Source: JBAPRR01 sp049281195 (GTDB taxonomy: Bacteria; Actinomycetota; Acidimicrobiia; Acidimicrobiales; CAVXTF01). From it: a DNA stretch of 21,798 nt. This document shows positions 7,139 to 14,043 of this stretch, piece by piece. The translations under genes were made by a program, and so were the position numbers. The stretch covers positions 1 to 21,798 of the forward strand of contig JBAPRR010000185.1 of NCBI GenBank assembly GCA_049281195.1, read 5' to 3'. Below the pieces are notes generated by a model. It saw only the letters and a program-made list of their open reading frames with translations. It did not search any database and was not told where the DNA came from. Within the stretch, counting starts at the first letter, position 1, and each line of letters starts with the position of its first letter.

Positions 7139-7993
7139 TCACTTGTTTGGCGGAGGGGGCTCACTCTTCCCGTACGCGGCCGTGAATCCCTTGTTGTTTG
7201 AACTCGGATTCGACGCGCAAGCAATTATCTTGTCCATGTCGTAGTTCTTCATGAAGAGGTTGTACGCAGTGGCGTTGCTCACGGAACTCATGAGCGGGAC
7301 AAACGACGGGGTCCCGGGTCCGGAGATGCTGACCTCGCCCTTGGGGAACGTTATGTCGCTTGTTTTTGCGAGATTCGCGTAGTTGATCGCATTCACATAG
7401 CAGTCACCCGACAGACACGGCCTGTCCAGCGCGGCTTCTGCGCTGATTCCTCCGTCAAATCCTTCGATGATGATGTTCGCCGCTGCCGCCTCGTGGGTCC
7501 GGGAGTCTGCAATCGAGATGTTCCATCCCTCAGCTTGAGACTCCCAGATTTCGGCAGTCATGACGTCTCCCGGCTTTACCGAAAAGTCCGAGAACACATT
7601 CTCGGTTCCCCCGGTGTTCTCGTCCTGATAAAAGGCGTCGTAGTGGGCTTTGCCATTCAGATTGTCGGCATCGGTTCCGACCAGGATCGTTGTGGAGTCG
7701 CTGTTGTAGCCGCCGATTCCGATGATCTGCTGCGAATATTCGTCACCGGTAGCGCTCGTCACCACAGTGGGTACGGTCCATTTGTCTTCGATTGCAGTGA
7801 ACTCACCCGAAGTACTTGATTGGACGTAGCCGGCCCAGTTGAAAGTCGGCTCGTCTGTGGGTTGGTTTCTGATCCCGGCGGAGTTCCGAACCCCGAACGA
7901 AGATGCGCTCGCCGCCTCGGCAAACACGGAGAGCATCCCGCTACAAATCATGAGAACTGCGATTCCGCCGATCATTCCCGACTTGAGACGCAT
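7139..7993 (-). CDS. Secreted G1/A4 (eqolisin)-like peptidase homologue, possibly inactive
   Basis: A 284-residue protein with a Sec signal peptide (residues 1 to ~31, basic start, hydrophobic core GGIAVLMICSGMLSVFAEA). The mature part follows the glutamic-peptidase pattern: FNWAGYVQ (51-58), a W-VP strand (72-75), IIGIGGYNSDSTTILVGTDA (90-109), NGKAHYDAFYQ, VKPGDVMTAEIW and NIIIEGFDG (173-181). In bacterial relatives the third block reads roughly I-Q-x-G-T with the catalytic Gln; here that position is Leu104 (ILVGT). The first Glu of the A-E-W-I-x-E-like motif is Asn173, while Glu177 remains. Membership is likely, activity doubtful. AAGGAGA (8001-8007) lies 7 nt before the ATG. Substrate unknown; probably extracellular or cell-wall associated. 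Confidence 0.65.
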   Translation of the reverse strand: MRLKSGMIGGIAVLMICSGMLSVFAEAASASSFGVRNSAGIRNQPTDEPTFNWAGYVQSSTSGEFTAIEDKWTVPTVVTSATGDEYSQQIIGIGGYNSDSTTILVGTDADNLNGKAHYDAFYQDENTGGTENVFSDFSVKPGDVMTAEIWESQAEGWNISIADSRTHEAAAANIIIEGFDGGISAEAALDRPCLSGDCYVNAINYANLAKTSDITFPKGEVSISGPGTPSFVPLMSSVSNATAYNLFMKNYDMDKIIACASNPSSNNKGFTAAYGKSEPPPPNK

Positions 7994-8052
7994 TGTGAGT
8001 TCTCCTTAGTTTCGTTGTCTCTGGTGAGTTCCTACCCTCCAACTCGAGGCGC

Positions 8053-8082
8053 TCAATTGACGGGTCAAACGACCCACATTGA
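8053..8082. repeat. Nested inverted repeat upstream of the peptidase homologue
   Basis: TCAAT (8053-8057) pairs with ATTGA (8078-8082), and inside it GGGTC (8062-8066) pairs with GACCC (8071-8075) around an AAAC loop. It lies between the end of the DUF929 gene and the start of the peptidase gene, so it may be an operator or a leader hairpin. No T-run follows on either strand, so it is not an obvious intrinsic terminator. Confidence 0.35.
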
Positions 8083-8120
8083 CGCTAGCGCATTACTCCT
8101 TGTTGCCGCGGCCGACATTT

Positions 8121-8971
8121 CTAAATGCCGGCCCGCCTTTCTGCAGTTTGGACGTAAGGGACGGAACACACTCTTTGCGGGTCATTGTTGGTCATGGCAC
8201 ATATCCCGGCCGTCAAATAGTTCTCCGCTCCGTCCTCAGCCTCAGCAACCGATGAATGCGGATTGTCCAGCTGGTCCGCGATCTGCTGTGCGGTGAGGGA
8301 GGTCAGAACTCCGGGGTCGTAGGAGGCTCCGTCCTGCATGACCACATTCCCGAAGTCCAAGAAAGGAAAGCCTCCCTTCTCGCCGACCGGAGGCAGTGTC
8401 TCCAAAAGCGAAGCGTAAGAAGACGGAGCTTTCATCAGGCACGCGTACCCACTTACGTTGCAGGAATTCGATGAAGCCGGGGGCTGGTTCGTGGCGAGCT
8501 CGAAAGGTTCGAAGACGAGATAGCGGCTGTTGTAACTCGCGTCGTAGAAGCTGAACGTCGCAGTGTCCGGATCTTCATCGCCCAGCGCTCGAATGCGCAG
8601 TACGGGCAGAACTCCGCTCCCATGTAAAGGAGGACGGGCCGACCCGATTTGGTGAGGCGCTCGTGTCCGGTCACCATCGTCGGGTATTCGTAGAGCTCAG
8701 ACGGGAGTCCAATCGTCTCGTCGACGGATCGGGGAACACCCGTGACCTCTCTAACGAGACTGAGAGGTGCTGGTTGCAATGCCGCTCCCTCCTGGAGACC
8801 TGCCGGCTGATTGATCCCGACGGCGACGATGACGAGCACGATCAGGAGAACGAGGGTGATCGCGCCGACGCCTAGAACTGTTGGCGACAAACGGATCGCT
8901 GTCCTGTTCGGGGCACTGTTCCGTCGCGCCCGTGATTTGGGCGTGCTCACTATCTGCTGCTCCTGAACCAT
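8121..8971 (-). pseudogene. DUF929-family membrane-anchored thioredoxin-like protein, disrupted (frame change plus ~20-codon loss)
   Basis: The first frame (8971 to about 8580) encodes a basic cytoplasmic start, one TM helix (VGAITLVLLIVLVIVAVGI) and an outer domain reaching GRPVLLYMGAEFCPYCAFER, with the C-P-Y-C thioredoxin-type motif. It then runs into non-homologous sequence and stops at 8453. From about 8579 another frame carries the rest of the family: DEDPDTATFSFYDASYNSRY, LVFEPFELATNQP, CNVSGYACLMKAPSSYASLL and a C-terminal GAENYLTAGICAMT. In DUF929 proteins about 20 residues normally separate C-x-x-C-A-x-E-R-W from the D-P-x-T-x-T-F-x-F block; here they are almost adjacent, so a deletion as well as a frame change is needed. 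The intact protein would probably act outside the membrane in disulfide chemistry. As read, the gene is broken. Confidence 0.75.
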
Positions 8972-9329
8972 CGCCGGGTCTGGGGCAAATGGCCGTCCGA
9001 CCTACCGGTGCGTCTCTGATGGCACCGTCGCTTCCATCAGGAACAGACCGGCGAGTAGGTCGGGCTTATGACAGTGATGTTCCCGGGGGTCCGAGAATTC
9101 GGGCCCTTACAGCCTTTTTGCGGGTGCCTCGGTTTCGTGGGAATTTCCGGCACCAGAACTTGGCATCTGTGCCCGCAACTCGGCCTGGGGGCGTGAGTCT
9201 GAGTTTTTCCTGAATTTTATTCTGTCTAAAGAGGTTCAGTTAGGTCGGGTTTCTGGCCGATACTCCGATGTCGCTGGCAAAGGCGGATGAAACATGTACG
9301 TCAAGTGCATCCGGGGAGGTAAAGCAGCG
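8972..9329. other. 358-nt divergent intergenic region
   Basis: This region separates the divergent DUF929 and acyltransferase genes and should hold promoters for both. I see no convincing -35/-10 pair. It contains the nested stem-loop at 8997-9063, a near-copy of its 3' arm (TAGGTCGGGCTT at 9056-9067, TAGGTCGGGTTT at 9241-9252), and a strong GGGGAGG at 9313-9319 serving the small upstream ORF. No protein-coding frame looks real. Confidence 0.5.
8997..9063. ncRNA. Nested 67-nt stem-loop, possible structured leader or regulatory RNA
   Basis: Three stacked pairings are visible. The outer stem is CCGACCTAC (8997-9005) with GTAGGTCGG (9055-9063), 9 bp perfect. The middle stem is CGGT (9006-9009) with ACCG (9047-9050). 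The inner stem is CTGATGG (9016-9022) with CCATCAG (9034-9040), 7 bp perfect with an 11-nt loop. A 4-nt bulge and an internal loop separate them. On the minus strand it would lie in the 5' leader of the DUF929 gene, ending 25 nt before its ATG. I do not recognise it as a known riboswitch class. A pair of protein-binding sites is an alternative reading. Confidence 0.35.
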
Positions 9330-9365
9330 ATGGCGCGCGTCCATCAGTCCGGTGCTGTCCTATGA
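9330..9365 (+). CDS. 11-codon upstream ORF overlapping the acyltransferase start
   Basis: A short ORF, MARVHQSGAVL, has the strongest Shine-Dalgarno in the area (GGGGAGG 9313-9319, 10 nt before the ATG). Its TGA (9363-9365) overlaps the ATG of the acyltransferase (9362-9364) in an ATGA junction. The downstream gene has no ribosome binding site of its own, so translational coupling is the simplest reading. Without conservation data it could be accidental. Confidence 0.4.
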   Translation: MARVHQSGAVL

Positions 9366-10642
9366 CCGGGGACCTTGCGGCGCCCGAAACGGCGCCAGCC
9401 ACCACCTCCTCAACTGACCCGCTAGCCGCTCCCGGAGCGGCGGACGCCTTACCACAGACAGACACAGCGAAGATGGCCCGCCTGCCCGCGTTGACGGGCC
9501 TACGCGGAGTCGCCGCAGTCGCTGTTGTCATCTCACACGTACTGAACACCGATCCCGGGCTGGTGCATCCGAACCTCGGGAGCGTCGCGTGGTGGTTCGC
9601 TTACACGCCGGTGAACCTGCTCTGGGACAGTGACGAATCGGTTCTTATGTTCTTCGTCCTCAGCGGGTTCGTACTGGCACGGCCATTCGTGCAACGGGAC
9701 CAGGGGCAGAGTTACCTCGCCTATTACCCCCGCCGGATGCTCCGTCTCTACCCGCCGCTGTGGGGCGCTTTGATCTTCACCTTCTTATTTACGCTCATCG
9801 AGAGCCGACACCACATCGCGGGGGCCACGTACTGGCTCAACAACCACTCGAACTTCCACGTATCCACACTTCAAGACGCACTGCTTCCGCGCATAGGGAC
9901 GACCTTTGACGGCCCGCTGTGGTCGCTTCGATGGGAGCTGCTCTTTTCGTTCACTTTGCCGGCATATGTGTTTCTTGCGCGTGCCTTCAAGAATTGGAAC
10001 GCCGTGAAGGTCGGCGTCGTGGTTGCCGTTCTTCTCCTCGCAGTGGCGGACGTCAAGGTCAGTTCCGTACAGATAAGCAACGCCATCCTTTACATGCCGA
10101 TGTTCGGAGTAGGGGCGGTGATGGCCTTCTACGAAACTCAACTCGTTCGGTGGCTGGGCGCCTTCATGGGCCGGTCAGGCTGGAACCGCATCGCCCTGTG
10201 GGTGGTTGTCGTCGTGTTCGGCGATTTCACTGACGAGATCTCGCCGGTGAAGGGCAGGCTGCCAGGCATCATTGTGACGCTTGCACATGGACTGGGCGTA
10301 GTGGGCGCGGCGCTGTTGATCCTGATGGTCATTTCGTGGCGTCCATATTGCAAAACGCTCGAGACGCGCCCCATCGACTGGTTGGGCACCAGGTCTTTCA
10401 GTTTGTATCTGATCCACGACGCCATATTGACAACCATCGCCCTATCTCTGGGCGGACACCCGAATCCGGTCCTTCTGCTTGCTCTGGTGCTTCCGAGCTG
10501 TCTCGTCGGAATCACGATCTTCTACCGGCTCGTAGAACGTCCGAGTCAGACGCTTTCCAACAACGTCGGACGGTCAGTGCAGCGATGGGTAAAAGGGCGT
10601 CGCGCCAGGAAGATCGAGACAACGGGTGGATTGACTGCCTGA
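9362..10642 (+). CDS. Membrane acyltransferase, acyltransferase-3 (OafA/YrhL) family
   Basis: A 426-residue integral membrane O-acyltransferase. After an Ala/Pro/Thr-rich cytoplasmic leader of about 37 residues comes the family's opening motif RLPALTGLRGVAAVAVVISH (40-59), with the conserved histidine at its end. Next are FFVLSGFVLARPFV and the basic YYPRRMLRLYPPLWG loop, further conserved signatures. About ten TM helices follow, ending in DWLGTRSFSLYLIHDAI and FYRLVERPSQ, then a basic tail. There is no fused SGNH domain. Such enzymes add acetyl or other acyl groups to cell-surface sugars or secondary metabolites at the membrane. The acceptor is unknown. Translation is probably coupled to the small ORF that overlaps its start. 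Confidence 0.88.
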   Translation: MTGDLAAPETAPATTSSTDPLAAPGAADALPQTDTAKMARLPALTGLRGVAAVAVVISHVLNTDPGLVHPNLGSVAWWFAYTPVNLLWDSDESVLMFFVLSGFVLARPFVQRDQGQSYLAYYPRRMLRLYPPLWGALIFTFLFTLIESRHHIAGATYWLNNHSNFHVSTLQDALLPRIGTTFDGPLWSLRWELLFSFTLPAYVFLARAFKNWNAVKVGVVVAVLLLAVADVKVSSVQISNAILYMPMFGVGAVMAFYETQLVRWLGAFMGRSGWNRIALWVVVVVFGDFTDEISPVKGRLPGIIVTLAHGLGVVGAALLILMVISWRPYCKTLETRPIDWLGTRSFSLYLIHDAILTTIALSLGGHPNPVLLLALVLPSCLVGITIFYRLVERPSQTLSNNVGRSVQRWVKGRRARKIETTGGLTA

Positions 10643-10815
10643 CGGGCCGCGGCCTGTCTCCGACCACAAAGTCTCAGACCTTCGAGAGAGGCTGGACATA
10701 GGGCTCAACGATCTGGCCGGTTCAAATACAGTAAAGATCTGGTGAACTCTCGTGACCCGGCACACCTCAACGTCTCGAGGCAACCTGGGCACGAAGTGCG
10801 GGGTAGACCTAACAG

Positions 10816-13242
10816 ATGAGCTTGGACGAGAGCGGCGCCTCGATGCGGACGGAGCCGGAAGCCGCAGCGAACACGCTGGTAGAGATACCCCCGAAGCGGA
10901 CCTACGAGTCCGTTGCAGCCAGCCTCCCGGAGAGATTGAGCTACAAGTTCAAAAGGAAGTTGCTGGGTCCGCCCCTTGTCAGCGACCAGCTGGGGGGACA
11001 GCGTTTGGGCAAACCGACAGCCCTGGCGGTCCTCTCTTCGGACGTGATGTCGTCGTCAGCGTACGCGACGGAGGAAATCCTTCGAGTCCTGATACCGATA
11101 GGCGGGCTCGTCGCTTTCTCGCTCGTGACGCCGATCACAGGTGCCATCCTCGCCGTGCTCGCAGTCGTGACGATCTGCTACCGCGACGTAGTTCGTTCCT
11201 ACCCCAAGGCCGGCGGCTCGTATGTCGTGAGTCGGGACAATTTTGGTCCCAACATCGCCCAGGTTGCGGGCGCGGCCCTGCTGATCAGCTACACGATCAC
11301 GGTCGCAGTTTCGGTTGCTGCTGGCACCGACGCCATTATCTCGGCATTCCCGGCCCTTGCGGGCGCTCAGGTACCGATGTCCATAGCGTTCGTCGTGCTG
11401 CTGGCCTACGGGAACCTTCGAGGAATCCGCGAAGCTGGGCGCGTCTTCGCCATCCCGACGTACTTCTTCATTGGGAACATGGCGGTCCTGATCATCCTCG
11501 GCCTGGTTCGCGCCGCGTCGGGTGGTCTAGGCCATGCACCGCGACCTCCTGCCACCCTGGCGCTCGGGCACGCCAGCGGTGGACTGATCCTCGGTGTCTC
11601 CGCCTTCTTCCTACTCCGGGCGTTCGCGAACGGGAGCTCCGCTATGACCGGGACGGAGGCGATCTCGAATGGGGTGAGCGTTTTCCGCGACCCCCAGGCG
11701 CGAAACGCCCGGACCACTCTCGTCCTCATGAGCACCATCCTGGGATTCATGTTCCTCGGGGTGTCGTTGCTCGCTGCGCTGACCCATTCGGTTCCGTTCA
11801 CCTCGGGAACACCCACAATCGTGGCCACGATCGGCAAGGTCGTCTACGGATCAGGACCGGCAGGGCAAGCTTTCTTCTATAGCCTCCAGGCGGCAACCGC
11901 GCTGATCCTCGTTCTCGCCGCGAACACGAGCTTTACCGGATTCCCATTCCTGGTCAGCTTCGTGGCCGAAGACTCGTTCCTTCCTCGGATGCTCACTGTG
12001 AGGGGCCACCGTCTCGTCTTTTCCAACGGCATAATCGTGCTGGCCGCCGCATCCATCGCGCTCCTCCTAGCCACCGGTGCGAAGGTCTCGTCGCTCATCC
12101 CCATGTACGCGATAGGCGTGTTCACCGGTTTCACGATGGCTGCCGCGGGGATGGTGAAGCATCACCTGACCCACAGGGAGGTCAATTGGCGCAGGCATGT
12201 TGTCGTGAACGCCATCGCGGCTGTCGTCTGCCCGGTAGTGGTGGTCGTATTCGCAGTCGCTGAATTCACGCAAGGTGCATGGGCCGTGGTCGTCGTCATG
12301 CCGATACTCGTGTATGCCCTTGTAAGGACCAATAGGCAATACCGGTCTGAGGACGCCGTCCTCGAGGAGGGTGCGGCAGTAGAGGCCTGCGAAGCGCGAG
12401 TCCTGCGTAGGCACGTCGTCGTCATACTGATCGATCGGATCGACCTGGCCACCGCGAGAGCGATCCAATATTCCCGGACATTGATGCCAGACGACATCAT
12501 GGCGGTCCATTTCAACATCGATCAGCGCGGAGCCGAGCTGCTCAGCGAGCGATGGCAACAAGTGGGACTCTCCCGGCTTCCGCTCGACGTAATCGATTGC
12601 CCGGACCGGCGACTCGGGCGCGCCGCTCTCGAGCTTGCGGCCGAGCTGGCCGACGGGGAGACCGAGGTGAGCATGCTGCTCCCCCGCCGTTCCTACGGGA
12701 GGACGTGGAGACGTATCCTCCACGACCAGACCGCCGATCACATCATCGACATTGTCAGCCAATTGGCCCATGTGAATGCGACGATCGTCCCGTTCTCGGT
12801 AGCGCCGGGGATCGAGCAGCAGCTGGTCGGCTCGCACCGTGACTGGACTCCTAAACAGGATGCCGGCGCCGACCGGAACCCGGCCACGACACGTCAGGAA
12901 GCGGTCGGCGAAAGGCCGGTCACACCGATCGCCGAACTCGACTGGCGAAAGCGCGCACGCGTGGCCGGCAGAGTGAAATCGTTGCGACTCCAGCCGCGAT
13001 CCGAAGTGCCCACGCTCGAGTGCGTTCTGGTCGACAAGAGTGGAGGAAGCATCACCCTCGTATTTTTAGGAAGAAGATCCATTGCTGGCATACGCTCCGG
13101 TGCACACATCGCCGCCGACGGCATGGTTGGAAATCATCAGGGAAAGATGGCGATGATCAACCCGATGTACGAGTTGATCGGGAGCGGGAACGAGGTCAAA
13201 CCAGCTCGCAGATCCGACAGACGCAAACAGGTGGACCGGTGA
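10816..13242 (+). CDS. KimA-like APC-superfamily K+ transporter with C-terminal USP-like and OB-fold domains
   Basis: An 808-residue protein. Residues ~47-520 form an APC-type transporter whose motifs match KimA-family K+/H+ symporters: KRKLLGPPLVSDQLG, ALAVLSSDVMSSSAYATEEI (D76 and Y83 keep the spacing of KimA D36/Y43), SYPKAGGSYVVSRDNFGPNI, ISYTITVAVSVAAG and AYGNLRGIREAGRVFAIPTY. The position aligning with KimA D117 (in D-Y-x-x-T) is Ser158, Y159 and T162 being kept. Residues ~531-680 resemble the cytoplasmic universal-stress-like domain (VVVILIDRIDLATARAIQYS). Residues ~710-788 look like a small OB fold (ARVAGRVKSLRLQPRSEVPT, LECVLVDKSGGSITLVFLG, GMVGNHQGKMAMINPMYEL), normally a separate protein in actinobacteria. 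The stop overlaps the next gene in GTGA. Transporter family is secure; ion specificity is inferred. I do not see a c-di-AMP riboswitch upstream. Confidence 0.85.
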   Translation: MSLDESGASMRTEPEAAANTLVEIPPKRTYESVAASLPERLSYKFKRKLLGPPLVSDQLGGQRLGKPTALAVLSSDVMSSSAYATEEILRVLIPIGGLVAFSLVTPITGAILAVLAVVTICYRDVVRSYPKAGGSYVVSRDNFGPNIAQVAGAALLISYTITVAVSVAAGTDAIISAFPALAGAQVPMSIAFVVLLAYGNLRGIREAGRVFAIPTYFFIGNMAVLIILGLVRAASGGLGHAPRPPATLALGHASGGLILGVSAFFLLRAFANGSSAMTGTEAISNGVSVFRDPQARNARTTLVLMSTILGFMFLGVSLLAALTHSVPFTSGTPTIVATIGKVVYGSGPAGQAFFYSLQAATALILVLAANTSFTGFPFLVSFVAEDSFLPRMLTVRGHRLVFSNGIIVLAAASIALLLATGAKVSSLIPMYAIGVFTGFTMAAAGMVKHHLTHREVNWRRHVVVNAIAAVVCPVVVVVFAVAEFTQGAWAVVVVMPILVYALVRTNRQYRSEDAVLEEGAAVEACEARVLRRHVVVILIDRIDLATARAIQYSRTLMPDDIMAVHFNIDQRGAELLSERWQQVGLSRLPLDVIDCPDRRLGRAALELAAELADGETEVSMLLPRRSYGRTWRRILHDQTADHIIDIVSQLAHVNATIVPFSVAPGIEQQLVGSHRDWTPKQDAGADRNPATTRQEAVGERPVTPIAELDWRKRARVAGRVKSLRLQPRSEVPTLECVLVDKSGGSITLVFLGRRSIAGIRSGAHIAADGMVGNHQGKMAMINPMYELIGSGNEVKPARRSDRRKQVDR

Positions 13243-14036
13243 CAAAGGCGACGCGAAGCACCGATAGGTCGCTCGCATCACTCGCTCGATCATTCGTTAC
13301 CAGGCCCGGAGTTCTGTTGATACTGGCTGTCATATGTCCAATCGCCGTAGCGCTGCTATTGACTGTCGGTCGCGGCCATCTCAGCTCTGCGGACAATGCA
13401 CTCATTCTCGTCGTCGTTACAGTTGCAGTGGCTTGCGCAGGGAATCGGTGGGCTGCAGCCATTGCGGCGTTGGTGTCGGCGGCCTCGTTCGACTTCCTCC
13501 TGACCCGCCCGTACGAGTCGTTCCGCATAAGCAACGAGGCCGACACGACGACGGAGATTCTGTTCGTCGTCGTAGGAGTGATCGTCGGAGAGCTCGCAGC
13601 GATCGGACGCAAGTACCGCAATGCGGCGGTCGAAGGGAGTCAAGGGGTTGCCCGGATGCATGGCTTGGCGGAGCAGATAGCGAACGGCGAGGATCCTGAC
13701 TTCGTGCTTATCGCCGTGGCGACCGAGCTACAGCAGCTGCTCTCGCTCGCGGACTGCAGGTTCGTCTGGGACCAGCCGTCGGGAAAGGGTGCACGAATCG
13801 AATCTGATGGCACGGTCCGGCTCAACCCGCTCGTTTGGCCATCTTCGCTAGTTGGTTTGCCGACGCACCAGGTCGAACTGCCTGTGCGGGCGGGCGGACG
13901 AGCACTCGGCACGTTTCTGCTGACCCCTACGCCGGCCGTACCCATCTCTCACGATCGGTGCCTCGTCGCCGTTGCGCTGGCAGACCAGCTGGGCGTGGTG
14001 CTCTCATCGCGCCCAGATGAATCCGATCTTTTGTAG
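13239..14036 (+). CDS. KdpD-type DUF4118 membrane sensor with GAF-like domain, no kinase
   Basis: The GTG at 13239 is chosen because it overlaps the upstream stop (GTGA) and begins the recognisable protein; the same frame stays open upstream into the transporter gene but is its shadow. The 265-residue product has about four TM helices (residues ~22-122) with the KdpD transmembrane-domain pattern: ADNALILVVVTVAVACAGNR, ALVSAASFDFLLTRPYESFR and ILFVVVGVIVGELAAIG. The FDF-x-x-x-P-x-x-SF stretch is the KdpD hallmark. Residues ~140-262 resemble a GAF domain (DFVLIAVATELQQLLSLADC to VALADQLGVVL). There is no histidine-kinase domain, so it is a stand-alone sensory or accessory membrane protein. The overlap with a K+ transporter suggests a role in potassium or turgor sensing. 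Confidence 0.8.
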   Translation: MTKATRSTDRSLASLARSFVTRPGVLLILAVICPIAVALLLTVGRGHLSSADNALILVVVTVAVACAGNRWAAAIAALVSAASFDFLLTRPYESFRISNEADTTTEILFVVVGVIVGELAAIGRKYRNAAVEGSQGVARMHGLAEQIANGEDPDFVLIAVATELQQLLSLADCRFVWDQPSGKGARIESDGTVRLNPLVWPSSLVGLPTHQVELPVRAGGRALGTFLLTPTPAVPISHDRCLVAVALADQLGVVLSSRPDESDLL

Positions 14037-14043
14037 CGGTGGA

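Noticed and set aside
9240..9330. Possible c-di-GMP or similar riboswitch before the acyltransferase
   Set aside because: A GCAAAGGCGG-like string caught my eye, but the conserved tetraloop/receptor layout of c-di-GMP-I is missing.
10643..10815. Possible c-di-AMP (ydaO) riboswitch ahead of the KimA-like gene
   Set aside because: This would fit the biology, but I could not find the conserved core motifs in the 173-nt gap.
10752..11882. 376-residue plus frame overlapping the transporter start
   Set aside because: Arg/Ser/Pro-rich without motifs; the 10816 frame has complete transporter signatures over the same DNA.
12067..12837. 256-residue open frame on the minus strand inside the transporter gene
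   Set aside because: It mirrors the plus-strand gene, is rich in His/Arg/Asp low-quality sequence, and shows no family motif; it is a high-GC shadow.
13020..13238. N-terminal extension of the DUF4118 gene to 13020
   Set aside because: It overlaps 223 nt of the transporter's OB domain and is charged non-homologous sequence; GTG 13239 overlapping the upstream stop is a better start.
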